A stretch of DNA of 64,000 nt. It comes from an uncultured Devosia sp. (GTDB lineage Bacteria > Pseudomonadota > Alphaproteobacteria > Rhizobiales > Devosiaceae). Numbering within the stretch: the stretch's first letter is position 1; every line of letters begins with the position of its first letter. This document shows positions 1-9,250 of this stretch, piece by piece. The notes beneath the pieces were generated by a model that was not told where the DNA came from, did not search any database, and saw only the letters and a program-made list of their open reading frames with translations. The position numbers and the translations under genes are program-made. The stretch is from positions 248,001 to 312,000 of the forward strand of contig NZ_CAUQDV010000001.1 of NCBI RefSeq assembly GCF_963517015.1. The letters run 5' to 3'.

Positions 1-1
1 G

Positions 2-376
2 CTGGCCTTCATGCGTGGCCGCACGCTGGCCAATGCCGTGGTCATCCTCGACGAAGCGCAGAACACGACATCGATGCAGATGAAAATGTTCCTGACGCGA
101 CTTGGCGAAAACTCAAAGATGATCGTTACGGGCGATCCGACCCAGGTCGACCTGCCGCGCGGCGAAAAGTCCGGGCTGGTGGAAGCGGTGAAGCTGCTGG
201 ACGGCGTCGAAGGCGTGCATATCTCGCGCTTCAACGACAAGGATGTGGTGCGCCATGCCCTGGTTGGCCGCATCGTCCGCGCCTATGAAACCGATACCGC
301 CAAGCGCCTGGCCGAAAAGGAAGGCGATACGCAGGGCTTGGCCCGTACGCTGGGTGTTGCACCATCACGTGAGTGA
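2..376 (+). CDS. phoH: PhoH family ATPase, C-terminal part (5' end outside window)
   Basis: Only the last 124 codons lie in the window; the frame is open to the left edge. PhoH proteins are cytoplasmic P-loop NTPases whose role is not settled, probably in RNA metabolism or phosphate stress. The Walker B segment VVILDEAQN is visible about 15 residues in, followed by the family stretch MIVTGDPTQVDLP, and the end of the protein (SRFNDKDVVRH) is typical. The Walker A motif must lie upstream. It precedes ybeY and a corC-like gene in the same direction, the usual PhoH-YbeY-CorC order of proteobacteria, which supports the call. Confidence 0.93.
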   Translation: MAFMRGRTLANAVVILDEAQNTTSMQMKMFLTRLGENSKMIVTGDPTQVDLPRGEKSGLVEAVKLLDGVEGVHISRFNDKDVVRHALVGRIVRAYETDTAKRLAEKEGDTQGLARTLGVAPSRE

Positions 377-431
377 CAGGAGGGGCGGGATGGCATAAGC
401 CAGCACCCGCCCTGACATTTGATTGAGCCCC

Positions 432-908
432 ATGCCCGTTCCGCCGACACTCGATATCGCCGTCATCATCAATGACGAGGCCTGGCCCGATACGCTCGAG
501 GCGCGGGCCGAAGAGGCCGTGCTCGAGGCGCTGAAGCAGAGCGGCGCCAAGGTGAAGGGCGCGGCGGAGCTGTCCATCGTCCTCACCAATGACGAAGAGC
601 AGCAGGAGCTCAACAAGCAGTGGCGGGGCAAGGACAGCTCGACCAATGTGCTGAGCTTTCCCCAGATCGAGCCTTTCGATCCGGTGGTTGGCATTCTGGG
701 CGACATTACCCTGGCGCGGGAAACCCTGATCCGCGAAGCAGAAGAACAGGGCGTGACGTTCGAGGCCCATTTCACCCATCTCGTGGTGCATGGATTCCTC
801 CATATCCTGGGCTATGACCACCTCGACGATGAGGAGGCTGCGGAAATGGAAGGGCTCGAAACAAAGATATTGGCCACATTGGGGATAGACGACCCCTATG
901 CCGATTAG
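432..908 (+). CDS. ybeY: Endoribonuclease YbeY (16S rRNA 3'-end maturation / ribosome quality control)
   Basis: Zinc-dependent single-strand endoribonuclease acting with ribosomes in 16S rRNA processing. The metal-binding signature HGFLHILGYDH near residues 120-130 is complete, with the expected downstream acidic segment. Length of 158 residues is normal. The frame also opens at a TTG three codons earlier (423); I prefer the ATG because the upstream TTG has no better ribosome binding site. It lies 55 bp after phoH and 74 bp before the CorC-like gene, probably in one transcript. Confidence 0.95.
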   Translation: MPVPPTLDIAVIINDEAWPDTLEARAEEAVLEALKQSGAKVKGAAELSIVLTNDEEQQELNKQWRGKDSSTNVLSFPQIEPFDPVVGILGDITLARETLIREAEEQGVTFEAHFTHLVVHGFLHILGYDHLDDEEAAEMEGLETKILATLGIDDPYAD

Positions 909-982
909 GTCCGGCCCCCTATATTGGGCCTCTCGATTTCTCCTTAGAGGATTAAATGCTGCCCCACCGGGCGGCGTAACAG

Positions 983-2011
983 ATGAACGACAGCGACAGT
1001 CCGGGTCACCTGACCCCTACAAATCCCGAGCCTCCTTCTAGCGCCGCCTCCGTCCCGTCACGGGGGCCGAGCATCTGGAACCGGATCAAGGCCATGCTGG
1101 CCCGCGGGACGGTTTCCTTGCGCGACGACCTGCAGGTTGCGCTGGAAGAACAGGGAAGCGCGGAAACCGCCGATTTCTCTGAAAGCGAGCGCACGATCCT
1201 GCAGAATGTGCTCAAGCTCTCCAATGTGTCGGTTGCCGACGTCATGGTGGAGCGCAGCGACATCCAGGCCATCGAATGCGATGTGAACCTGGGGACGCTG
1301 ATTGCCAAGTTCCGGTCCGTGCGCCACTCGCGCCTGCCGGTCTATGACGACAATCTCGACAACATCCTGGGCTTCATCCACGTCAAGGATGCGCTGGGCA
1401 AGATCACCGATCCGGTGACCGATCCTGAAAAGGAAGTGCCGGTCAAACTGGTTTCGACCGTGCTCAAGCAGAAGATCATCAAGCTCGACATCACGCGCGA
1501 CGCGATGTTCGTGCCCACCTTCATGCCCGTGGGTGACCTGCTGCAGTCCATGCGCGCCAGCCGCGTACACATGGCCATTGTCATTGACGAATATGGCGGC
1601 ACGGATGGTCTCGTGACCATCGAGGATCTGCTGGAAGCCGTGGTGGGCGAGATCGAGGACGAGCATGACGAGCTGGCAGCCTCGCTGATCCGCAAGGTGG
1701 GCCAGGATACCTATATCGCCGATGCCCGCGCCGAACTGATCGATGTGCAGACCATGATCGGGCCGGAGTTCGACCCCGGCGAGTATGCCGAAGATGTCGA
1801 TACGATCGGCGGACTCGTGTTCGACCTTGCGGGCCATGTGCCCAAGCGTGGCGAGCGCGTCAGCAAGCTGGATGGTTTCGAGTTCGAAATCCTGGCTGCC
1901 GACAGCCGCCGCATCAAGCGGTTGCGCATTCGTCGCAAGCGCGAGGAAACGGCGGAGCCGCTGGCGATTACCGACCAGCGCAGCGAGGCCGAGAAGGCTG
2001 CTGCAGAATAA
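983..2011 (+). CDS. CorC/HlyC-type CBS-domain protein
   Basis: 342 residues with a disordered N-terminus (about 1-35), a tandem CBS pair at roughly 80-215 and a CorC_HlyC C-terminal domain at about 240-320 (VDTIGGLVFDLAGHVPKRGE region). There is no membrane DUF21 domain, so like E. coli CorC it is a soluble member of the family. It is linked to Mg/Co efflux or hemolysin-type annotations, but the molecular role is unproven. It follows ybeY in the usual cluster. An apolipoprotein N-acyltransferase gene, often next in the order, is absent here; the transcript ends at a clear terminator straight after the stop. Confidence 0.88.
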   Translation: MNDSDSPGHLTPTNPEPPSSAASVPSRGPSIWNRIKAMLARGTVSLRDDLQVALEEQGSAETADFSESERTILQNVLKLSNVSVADVMVERSDIQAIECDVNLGTLIAKFRSVRHSRLPVYDDNLDNILGFIHVKDALGKITDPVTDPEKEVPVKLVSTVLKQKIIKLDITRDAMFVPTFMPVGDLLQSMRASRVHMAIVIDEYGGTDGLVTIEDLLEAVVGEIEDEHDELAASLIRKVGQDTYIADARAELIDVQTMIGPEFDPGEYAEDVDTIGGLVFDLAGHVPKRGERVSKLDGFEFEILAADSRRIKRLRIRRKREETAEPLAITDQRSEAEKAAAE

Positions 2012-2013
2012 GG

Positions 2014-2039
2014 AAAGCCCGGGGAGACCCGGGCTTTTT
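2014..2039 (+). terminator. Rho-independent terminator after the phoH-ybeY-corC cluster
   Basis: A 10-bp perfect stem (AAAGCCCGGG / CCCGGGCTTT) with a GAGA tetraloop runs into a T tract two bases after the corC-like stop codon. Confidence 0.9.
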
Positions 2040-2112
2040 GCTGGCTGAAAAACTAGAGGCCCAGTGGTTTCCCACTGAGCCCCTGGCTTGCTGCTTAACT
2101 GGTTGAGGTCGA

Positions 2113-2679
2113 TCAGACCTGCTGGACCGACTCGACGCCCGGAACGAAGTGGCGGAGGAGGTTTTCGATGCCGCTCTTGAGCGTCGCTGTCGAAGAGGGG
2201 CAGCCCGAGCAGGCTCCCTGCATGTGCAGGAAGACGGTACCTTCCTTGAAGCCCTTGAAGATGATGTCGCCGCCGTCCATGGCCACGGCCGGACGGACGC
2301 GGGTGGCCAGCAATTCCTTGATCACTTCGACGGTTTCGCCGTCTTCGGCTTCAAAGAATTCCTCCACTTCGTCGGAGTTCTGCACATCGGCGCCACCTTC
2401 GACGATGACCGGCTTGCCCGACAGGAAGTGGTCCATGATGACGCCGAGAATAGCCGGCTTGATATGGGCCCAATTGGTGTCGTCTTTGGTCACCGAGATG
2501 AAATCGGAGCCCAGGAAAACGCCGGTCACGCCGGAGATGGCGAACAGGCCCTGCGCCAGAGGCGAATTGGCAGAGGCTTCAACACTGCGGAAATCACGCG
2601 GCTCACCCTCCAGCACTTCGCGGCCCGGCAGGAATTTCAGCGTTGCGGGGTTCGGCGTGGCTTCGGTCTGGATGAACAT
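2113..2679 (-). CDS. NifU-family Fe-S cluster carrier (Nfu type)
   Basis: 188-residue scaffold/carrier that delivers Fe-S clusters to client enzymes. The N-terminal Nfu_N domain (residues 1-88, beginning MFIQTEATPNPATLKFLPG) is followed by the NifU C-terminal domain (about 115-185) with the cluster-binding CSGC at C157/C160. The start has a good GAGGAA Shine-Dalgarno. It stands alone on the minus strand, converging with the corC-like gene and divergent from a small membrane gene; usp and trpS follow further on in the same direction, the usual rhizobial neighbourhood. Confidence 0.93.
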   Translation of the reverse strand: MFIQTEATPNPATLKFLPGREVLEGEPRDFRSVEASANSPLAQGLFAISGVTGVFLGSDFISVTKDDTNWAHIKPAILGVIMDHFLSGKPVIVEGGADVQNSDEVEEFFEAEDGETVEVIKELLATRVRPAVAMDGGDIIFKGFKEGTVFLHMQGACSGCPSSTATLKSGIENLLRHFVPGVESVQQV

Positions 2680-2794
2680 GATGTTCCTCGAATTAGAATG
2701 TTTCTAAAATAGTCTTTTCGCGCTGCTGCGCAAGTGTCTTTTGCGACCTTGCGCCTCATGGTCGCGCGGGCCTGTCCTGCGATAGGCACATAAC

Positions 2795-3088
2795 ATGATC
2801 CGCTTCTTCAGATATATCGGCCTCGTTGAAGGCGTTACAACCCTGCTGCTCTTTCTGGTCGCCATGCCGGCCAATTACTGGTTCGGCCACCCCGAACTGG
2901 TGCCGCCCATGGGCGCGCTGCATGGCGCGGCTTTCGTGCTTTACATCGTGGCGATGGTGATCTGTCTCTGGGGCAGGGGCTTTTCAGCCTGGGAATGGAC
3001 GAGAACGACTGTCGCGTCGTTCTTTCCGTTCGGAACGTTCATCAATGACGGATTCTTGAAGCGCAAGCAGCTGGCGGCAGCGGGGTAG
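2795..3088 (+). CDS. DUF3817 small integral membrane protein
   Basis: 97 residues with about three hydrophobic segments, starting MIRFFRYIGLVEGVTTLLLF and carrying the conserved glycine and tryptophan positions of DUF3817 (YdzA-like) inner-membrane proteins. Function unknown. It is transcribed away from the nifU-like gene. Downstream is a repeat-rich 180 bp, so no partner gene is evident. Confidence 0.8.
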   Translation: MIRFFRYIGLVEGVTTLLLFLVAMPANYWFGHPELVPPMGALHGAAFVLYIVAMVICLWGRGFSAWEWTRTTVASFFPFGTFINDGFLKRKQLAAAG

Positions 3089-3129
3089 AAATCGTGCGCG
3101 TGGAAGGGCCGGGCCATTCAGGCGTAGCC

Positions 3130-3266
3130 CTCATGGCCTGCTAGCCTAAAATCGCTCCACCGGAGCGATTTTGCGCGAAGCGCCGCTTCTAGCCACTCGG
3201 CCATAGGCCTCGTGGCCTGTTTCGCTAAAATCAGTCCACCGGACTGATTTTGCCGCCGGAGGCGGC
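3130..3266. repeat. Two-copy hairpin repeat between DUF3817 and usp
   Basis: Two related units of about 75-80 bp. Each begins with a (T)GGCCTG-like stretch and contains a near-identical stem-loop: 3148-3172 (arms AAAATCGCTCC and GGAGCGATTTT, loop ACC) and 3227-3251 (arms AAAATCAGTCC and GGACTGATTTT, loop ACC). Differences between the arms are compensatory, so pairing is kept. A third, smaller hairpin (GCCGCC/GGCGGC, 3252-3266) follows. The array lies between two convergent genes and could end both transcripts, as each stem finishes in TTTT. Confidence 0.8.
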
Positions 3267-3270
3267 ACGC

Positions 3271-3741
3271 TCAACAGATAGCTATGATTTCCTCGTCGCT
3301 CATTCTCCCTGGCACGACAGTCAGGGGGATCGGCAGGGCGTTGGAGCGGTTGGCAAAATGGGTCACCAGCGGGCCCGGGCCATCGGCGGAGGTCGAGGCT
3401 GCAAGAACGAAAATGGCGATATCGCGGTCCTGATCGATGACCTTTTCGATTTCTTCGGGACCTTCGCCCTCCCGGATCACCGATTCCGATCGGACGTCAC
3501 CGATGTCCTTGATGCGGGCGAGACGCGCATCGAGATTGCGCTCGGCTTCTTCCACCGCTTCGGCGCGCAACACGTCCTCGACGCCCAGGCCGATGAACTC
3601 CGGCTTCTGGATCACGCTCATCAGCACGACCGTACCGCCGGTGCGCTTGACGCGATAGGCGGCAAAGGTCAGGGCGCGCTCGCATTCGGGCGTCTCGTCG
3701 ATGATGACGAGGAACTTGCGCTTGTATTCGGTATCGTACAT
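3271..3741 (-). CDS. Universal stress protein, UspA family
   Basis: 156-residue single Usp domain. The N-terminus RKFLVVIDETPECERAL is typical of the rhizobial Usp found beside trpS. The usual C-terminal ATP-binding signature G-x2-G-x9-G-S/T is not clear here (the region reads LAASTSADGPGP), so nucleotide binding is uncertain. A GGGAG ribosome binding site lies 8 bases before the ATG. It follows trpS by 23 bp in the same direction and is likely cotranscribed. Confidence 0.87.
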   Translation of the reverse strand: MYDTEYKRKFLVIIDETPECERALTFAAYRVKRTGGTVVLMSVIQKPEFIGLGVEDVLRAEAVEEAERNLDARLARIKDIGDVRSESVIREGEGPEEIEKVIDQDRDIAIFVLAASTSADGPGPLVTHFANRSNALPIPLTVVPGRMSDEEIIAIC

Positions 3742-3764
3742 GGCGCTACTCCCGTGCGACGCGC

Positions 3765-4811
3765 TTAGCGGACAAAGCCGACGATCTTGCGGACATCGTC
3801 CATGATCGGCTGGGCGATGGCACGGGCGCGATCGGCACCGGCGCGCAGGATATTGTTCATTTCACCCTTGTCGGCGACCAGACGTTTCATCTCGTCGGCG
3901 ATCGGCGCAAGAACCGAGACCGACAGATCCGCCAGGGCCGGCTTGAACACGCCCCAGCCCTTGCCGCCAAATTCGCCCAGCACATCGTCAACCGTGCGGT
4001 TGGAGAGCGAGGCATAGATGCCGACGAGGTTTTCCGCCTCGGCGCGACCTTCAAGACCGGCGGCCTCGCTCGGCAGGGCATCGGCATCGGTGGTGGCGCG
4101 CTTGATCTTTTTGCTGATCAGGTCAGCATCATCCATCATGTAGATGGTCGAGAGGTCCGAGGCGTCGGACTTGCTCATCTTCTTGGTGCCATCCTTGAGC
4201 GACTTGACGCGAATGGCGGGGCCAGTCGCGAGGGTCTCGGTGATGGGGAAGAAGTCGCCCTTGATGCCGGCGGCCTTCACCTGCTTCTTGTAATCGTGGT
4301 TGAACTTCTTGGCGATGTCGCGCGTCAGCTCAAGATGCTGCTTCTGGTCATCACCAACCGGCACGGCCGTGGCCTTGTAAAGCAGGATATCGGCGGCCAT
4401 CAGCGAGGGATAGGCATAGAGGCCGAGCGAAACCGCTTCTGAATTCTCGCCACCTTCGCTGGTGCCAACCTTATCCTTGAACTGGGTCATGCGGCTCATC
4501 CAGCCGACACGCGCCACGCAGTTGAAGATCCAGCCCAGTTCGGCGTGCTCGACGACCTGGGACTGGTTGAAGATGATGGATTTGGCCGGATCGACTCCCG
4601 CGGCGATATAGGCGGCCGCGATCTCATAGGTCCAGCGCTTGAGGTCTTCGGGCTCCTGCCAGACGGTGATGGCGTGCATGTCGACCACGCAATAGATGGT
4701 CTCATGGGTGTCCTGCAGGGGCACGAAACGGCGGATTGCGCCGAGATAATTGCCCAGGTGCAGATCGCCCGAGGGCTTGATGCCGGAGAAGACGCGGGGA
4801 GTGAAAGACAT
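3765..4811 (-). CDS. trpS: Tryptophanyl-tRNA synthetase
   Basis: Class I aminoacyl-tRNA synthetase charging tRNA-Trp. The HIGH-type motif HLGN is at 18-21 and KMSKS at 211-215. The 348-residue length is normal. The open frame continues 55 codons upstream into murJ; the ATG chosen gives the family N-terminus MSFTPRVFSGIKPSGDLHLG. It lies 65 bp after murJ in the conserved mutS-glnD-murJ-trpS string. Confidence 0.97.
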   Translation of the reverse strand: MSFTPRVFSGIKPSGDLHLGNYLGAIRRFVPLQDTHETIYCVVDMHAITVWQEPEDLKRWTYEIAAAYIAAGVDPAKSIIFNQSQVVEHAELGWIFNCVARVGWMSRMTQFKDKVGTSEGGENSEAVSLGLYAYPSLMAADILLYKATAVPVGDDQKQHLELTRDIAKKFNHDYKKQVKAAGIKGDFFPITETLATGPAIRVKSLKDGTKKMSKSDASDLSTIYMMDDADLISKKIKRATTDADALPSEAAGLEGRAEAENLVGIYASLSNRTVDDVLGEFGGKGWGVFKPALADLSVSVLAPIADEMKRLVADKGEMNNILRAGADRARAIAQPIMDDVRKIVGFVR

Positions 4812-4876
4812 GGCTGGCCGTTCGATAGCGGTGTTTTGCCTGAGTTCTATCTTGCGCGGGGCCGGATGGGAACCGG

Positions 4877-6439
4877 CTAGTTCCGCCGGCGGCGCAGACG
4901 CCCGGCTAGCGCCCCGAGCTTTTGCGCCCCGGTGATGTGGACCAGAGTGAAATAGGTCACGGTGCCGAAGGCACAAATGGCAAAGAGCGCCGCAGCCTGG
5001 AGCAGGAAGGGCTGGCCGGGCGAGAAAATGGCCGCACCACGCTGGCCCAGCACGTAAATCGCGCCGGCCATGACGAGACTGCTGAAAATCGTCAACGCAT
5101 GCTTGCGGAGCGATGCCAGCGGCAGGCTGAAATAGCCGCGACGGGCGAGAAAGAGCGCCAGCAGACTCGCATTGAGCCAGGAGGAAATGGTCGTCGCCAG
5201 CGCGATGCCAACATGCTGCAGGGTCGGGAACAGCGCCAGCGAGATGGCGATATTGGCGACGACGGAGAGGCCGGCGAAGACGGTCGGCGTCACCGTATCC
5301 TTGCGCGAGAAAAAGCCGGGCTGCAGCACGCGGATCAGCACGAAGGCCGGTAGTCCCCAGGCATAGCCGACCAGAGCCTGTGCCACATGGGTGGTGGCGA
5401 AGGCATCGAATTCGCCGCGCTCAAACAGGACGCGGACGATCGGCACTGAGAGCGCAGCAAGCGCCGCGGCGGCCGGCAGGGACAGCAGCATGGAAAGCAG
5501 TAGTGACTGATCCTGGCTTTGCGCCGCTTCCCGGTCGCGGCCGGCGCTCAGATGGCGGGACAGTTCGGGCAGCAGCACCGTGCCAATGGCAATGCCGATG
5601 ATTCCCAGCGGCAGTTGGTAGAGGCGATCGGCGTATCCGAGAATGGAAATGGCGTCATCGGCACCGGAGGCGATGACCGTGCCGACCAGAATATTGATCT
5701 GGGTGATGCCGCCGGCAATGATCGCCGGGATGGCGAGGAGCCAGAAGCGGCGGACCTGCGGATTGCGCCGAGGGATGGAGAGCCGTGGTACGAATTTGGC
5801 GCGGCGGATGGCGCCATAGACCAGCGCCAATTGCGCCAGGCCGCCCAGCATGGTGGCAATGGCCACCCAGAAGGCGACATCGGCCTTGTCCTCCAGCACC
5901 AGAATGGCCAGCGGCACGAGGGCGGCGATATTGACGATGTTGAGGATGACCGGGGCGAAAGCGGAGGCAAAGAAGCGCCCGAGCGTGTTCAGGATCGCCG
6001 CATAGGCCGCCATCAGCGACATGCAGGCGAGATAGGGGAACATGATGCGCGTCAGGAAGACGGTCAGCTCGAATTTTGCGGGATCGTCGAAACCCGGCAC
6101 GAAGACCCGCATGATGGGCTCCATGAAGATTTCGGCGAGAATGGTGACCAGCAGGATGGATGCCACCAGCCAGCTCATGATGGTGCCGGCGAGCTTTTTC
6201 GCCTCTTCTGCGCCTTCTGTTTCAAGCGCGGTCGAGAACATGGGCACGAAGGCAGTGTTGAAGGCGCCTTCGGCAAACAGGCGCCGAAACAGATTGGGGA
6301 AACGGAAGGCAGCGTTGAAGGCGTCGGCCACTGGTCCAACGCCCAGAACAGCGGCCATCAGCGCATCGCGGGCAAAGCCGGCAATGCGCGACAGCAGGGT
6401 CAGGCCACCCACGGAGAGGAAATTGCGGTAAAGGCTCAT
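4877..6439 (-). CDS. murJ: Lipid II flippase MurJ
   Basis: 520-residue polytopic inner-membrane protein of the MOP superfamily (MviN), moving lipid II across the membrane for peptidoglycan synthesis. Many hydrophobic segments are visible. The N-terminus (SVGGLTLLSRIAGFARD) and the segment FNAAFRFPNLFRRLFAEGAF are hallmarks of MurJ. It is 15 bp downstream of glnD, in the usual alphaproteobacterial order. Confidence 0.96.
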   Translation of the reverse strand: MSLYRNFLSVGGLTLLSRIAGFARDALMAAVLGVGPVADAFNAAFRFPNLFRRLFAEGAFNTAFVPMFSTALETEGAEEAKKLAGTIMSWLVASILLVTILAEIFMEPIMRVFVPGFDDPAKFELTVFLTRIMFPYLACMSLMAAYAAILNTLGRFFASAFAPVILNIVNIAALVPLAILVLEDKADVAFWVAIATMLGGLAQLALVYGAIRRAKFVPRLSIPRRNPQVRRFWLLAIPAIIAGGITQINILVGTVIASGADDAISILGYADRLYQLPLGIIGIAIGTVLLPELSRHLSAGRDREAAQSQDQSLLLSMLLSLPAAAALAALSVPIVRVLFERGEFDAFATTHVAQALVGYAWGLPAFVLIRVLQPGFFSRKDTVTPTVFAGLSVVANIAISLALFPTLQHVGIALATTISSWLNASLLALFLARRGYFSLPLASLRKHALTIFSSLVMAGAIYVLGQRGAAIFSPGQPFLLQAAALFAICAFGTVTYFTLVHITGAQKLGALAGRLRRRRN

Positions 6440-6454
6440 GGTCGGGCCGACAGG

Positions 6455-9250
6455 CTAACCATTGGCCACCTTGAGCATGGCATTGGGGTGAAAGACACCC
6501 ATCAGGGCGTCGTGAATCTTGCGCTGGCGCGGCTTGCTCATGATCTTCTGGCCGGTCAGGTCGGTGACATAGAAGACGTCGACGGCCTTCTCGCCATAGG
6601 TGCCGATATGGGCCGAGCCGATGGTGAGGTTGAGATCGGAAATCTGATGGGTCAGCGAATGGAGCAGGCCCATTCGATCGAGGCCGGAGACCTCGATGAC
6701 GGTGAATTTTTCCGACAGCGCATTGCTGACCGAGACCTGGGCCGGAAGAGCAAAGGGCTTGAGCCGCTTGTTGTGGCGGCTTTCCTTGCCCAGATCGATG
6801 AGGATCTGCCGCTTGCCTTGCAGCAGCTGCTTGACCGTGTCGATGATACGGGTGGCGCGGACCTTTTCGTCCTCGTCGCTGGTGAAGCTGCGGCGCAGAC
6901 GGAAGGTATCGAGCGCGTGGCCGTCACGGGTCGAAAAGATCTGCGCGCCAATGATCGAGGCATCCTGCATGGTGCAGGCGCCGGCGATCAGCGAAAGCAA
7001 GCGCGGGTGGTCGGGCGTATAGAAGCTGACCTCGGTGATGGATTCGAAGGCCTTTATGCGGATCGAGCCGGCAAAGGCTTCGCCGGCCTGGTCGGCATTG
7101 CGGATCATGCGGGCGTGCTCGACCTGCAGTTCGGGCTCGGCGCGCAGCCAATAGTGATCATAGTGGCGGGCGATATAGGTATCGACCTGATCCTGCGGCC
7201 AGGCAGTGAGCGACTTGGCCAGTTCGTCCTGGGCAAAGTGAATGCGGTCGGATTGGCTCCATTGCGAATGACCGCCCGACAGCAGCGGTTCGGTTGCATA
7301 ATAGAGCGCACGCAGCAGCGAGCCTTTCCAGCCGGTCCATACGCCGGGGCCGACGGCGCGAATATCGCAGGCGGTGAGGATCATCAGCAGCGCCAGGCGC
7401 TGGGGTGACTGCACCACATCGGCGAAGCTCTTGGCGGTTTCGGGATCCTGGATGTCGCGAGCCTGGGCAATCTCGCTCATCAGCAGGTGATGTTCGATCA
7501 GCCAGGAGACGGTGTCGGTTTCGGCAGGCGTCAGACCAAAGCGCGGGCAGAGCTTTCTGGCGATCTTCATGCCGGCAATGGAATGGTCTTCCGGTCGACC
7601 CTTGGCAATGTCGTGGAGGAAGAGCGCCACATAGAGCAGGCGGGTATCGTTGAGCTGGGGCAGGAGTTCGTGGGTCAGCGGCAGCTGGTCGCGCAACCCG
7701 CCATTGGCGATATCGGCCATGACGCCGACCGAGCGGATCAGATGCTCGTCCACCGTATAGTGGTGGTACATGTTGAACTGCATCAGGGCGACGATCTTGC
7801 CGAAATCGGGCACGAACTTGCCCAGCACGCCGCTCTCGTTCATGGCGCGGAGGATGCGCTCGACCGATTGCGGATTGGTCAGGATGGTCAGGAAATGCTC
7901 GTTGGCCTTGCGGTCATGGCGCACGGCATTGTCGATCAGGCGCAGCGAGCGGGTGATGACCTTGATGGCATCGGGATGAAACAGCAGCTGCTCGCGGCCG
8001 GCCACGAGGAAGATGCGGATCAGGTTGACCGGATCTTTTTCAAAGACATCGGGACCGGCGATGTTGAGCCGGCCGGTATCGAGCACGAAATCGCTCTCGC
8101 CCTTGATCTTGGACTTGCCCTGGCGGAAGGGCGCCAGCACGCGGCCGACCAGGTCCATGTCCTTGGCGTGATTGAATTCGAGCGAGGCGCAGATGATGCG
8201 GGTCAGGTCGCCCACATCCTTGGCGACGAGGAAATAGCGCTTCATGAAGCGCTCGACGCCGAGCATGCCGACACGCTGGGCATAGCCCATGCGCTGGGCC
8301 AGTTCGGGCTGAACGTCGAAGGTCAGCTTTTCCTCGGCACGGCCTGTGACGAAATGGAGATGGCAGCGCACGGCCCAGAGGAAGTCTTCGGCACGCGAGA
8401 AGAGGCGATATTCGCTGGCGCTCAGCACGCCGCGGCCGATCAGCTCATGGCTGGTGCGAAGGTGGTAGAAATACTTCCCGATCCAGAACAGCGTGTTGAG
8501 GTCGCGCAGGCCGCCCTTGCCGTCCTTGATATTGGGTTCCACCACATAGCGGGTATTGCCCATCTGCTTGTGGCGTTCGTCGCGCTCGGCCATCTTGGCG
8601 GCGATAAATTCGGGGCCGGTGCGGGGCATGACCTCGGTTTCGAAGCGATAGACGAGGCTTTCGAACAGTGCCTTGTCGCCGGTCAGAAACCGCGCCTCGA
8701 GCGTTGCCGTACGCACCGTCATGTCGGCCTTGGCCATGCGGATTGATTCATCGACCGAACGCACGGCATGGCCGACCTTCTGGCCCAGATCCCAGAGCAT
8801 GTAGAGAATGTATTCGGTGACCTGCTCGCCCCAGGGGGTCTGCTTGTAGGGCAGGATGAAGAGCAGATCGATATCGGAGCCCGGCGCCAGGGTGCCGCGG
8901 CCATAGCCACCGACGGCGGAGAGCGCGATGGCTTCGGCGCCCGAGGGATTGTCGACCGGATAGACACGGCGGGTGGCAAAGAGGTGGAGCGCAGCGATGA
9001 TCTCGTCCTGTGCGGACGACAGGCTCTGCGCGCAGCGCGTCCCCTTGCCGGATGCCAGCAGTTCGGCTTCGGCCCCTTTACGGGCGTCGGCCAGGGTCTG
9101 GCGCATGTGAGCCAGCACTAGCGCACGGGCTGCGCTGGACTTGGGCGCCTCTTCGCCGATTGCCGCGTCGAGCTCACCGAGGAGGGTTTCGGCGTGCTTT
9201 ACGGCGAATAGCGGTTTGCGCGGCTTGGCCTCAGCTTCGGCGAGCGTCAT
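6455..9250 (-). CDS. glnD: [Protein-PII] uridylyltransferase / uridylyl-removing enzyme
   Basis: 931-residue bifunctional nitrogen sensor that uridylylates PII proteins under nitrogen limitation and deuridylylates them when glutamine is high. Nucleotidyltransferase motif GGYGRG (114-119) with GSDIDLL (124-130); a central PII-uridylyltransferase region; HD hydrolase residues H546-D547 in LFLHDIAKGRPEDHS; two C-terminal ACT domains at about 735-800 and 850-920 for glutamine sensing. The start overlaps the mutS 3' end by 20 bp, suggesting translational coupling. Confidence 0.97.
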   Translation of the reverse strand: MTLAEAEAKPRKPLFAVKHAETLLGELDAAIGEEAPKSSAARALVLAHMRQTLADARKGAEAELLASGKGTRCAQSLSSAQDEIIAALHLFATRRVYPVDNPSGAEAIALSAVGGYGRGTLAPGSDIDLLFILPYKQTPWGEQVTEYILYMLWDLGQKVGHAVRSVDESIRMAKADMTVRTATLEARFLTGDKALFESLVYRFETEVMPRTGPEFIAAKMAERDERHKQMGNTRYVVEPNIKDGKGGLRDLNTLFWIGKYFYHLRTSHELIGRGVLSASEYRLFSRAEDFLWAVRCHLHFVTGRAEEKLTFDVQPELAQRMGYAQRVGMLGVERFMKRYFLVAKDVGDLTRIICASLEFNHAKDMDLVGRVLAPFRQGKSKIKGESDFVLDTGRLNIAGPDVFEKDPVNLIRIFLVAGREQLLFHPDAIKVITRSLRLIDNAVRHDRKANEHFLTILTNPQSVERILRAMNESGVLGKFVPDFGKIVALMQFNMYHHYTVDEHLIRSVGVMADIANGGLRDQLPLTHELLPQLNDTRLLYVALFLHDIAKGRPEDHSIAGMKIARKLCPRFGLTPAETDTVSWLIEHHLLMSEIAQARDIQDPETAKSFADVVQSPQRLALLMILTACDIRAVGPGVWTGWKGSLLRALYYATEPLLSGGHSQWSQSDRIHFAQDELAKSLTAWPQDQVDTYIARHYDHYWLRAEPELQVEHARMIRNADQAGEAFAGSIRIKAFESITEVSFYTPDHPRLLSLIAGACTMQDASIIGAQIFSTRDGHALDTFRLRRSFTSDEDEKVRATRIIDTVKQLLQGKRQILIDLGKESRHNKRLKPFALPAQVSVSNALSEKFTVIEVSGLDRMGLLHSLTHQISDLNLTIGSAHIGTYGEKAVDVFYVTDLTGQKIMSKPRQRKIHDALMGVFHPNAMLKVANG

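Noticed and set aside
5519..7408. 629-codon plus-strand frame crossing murJ and glnD
   Set aside because: Runs antisense across two intact conserved genes; its translation is rich in Gly, Asp and His as expected for such shadows.
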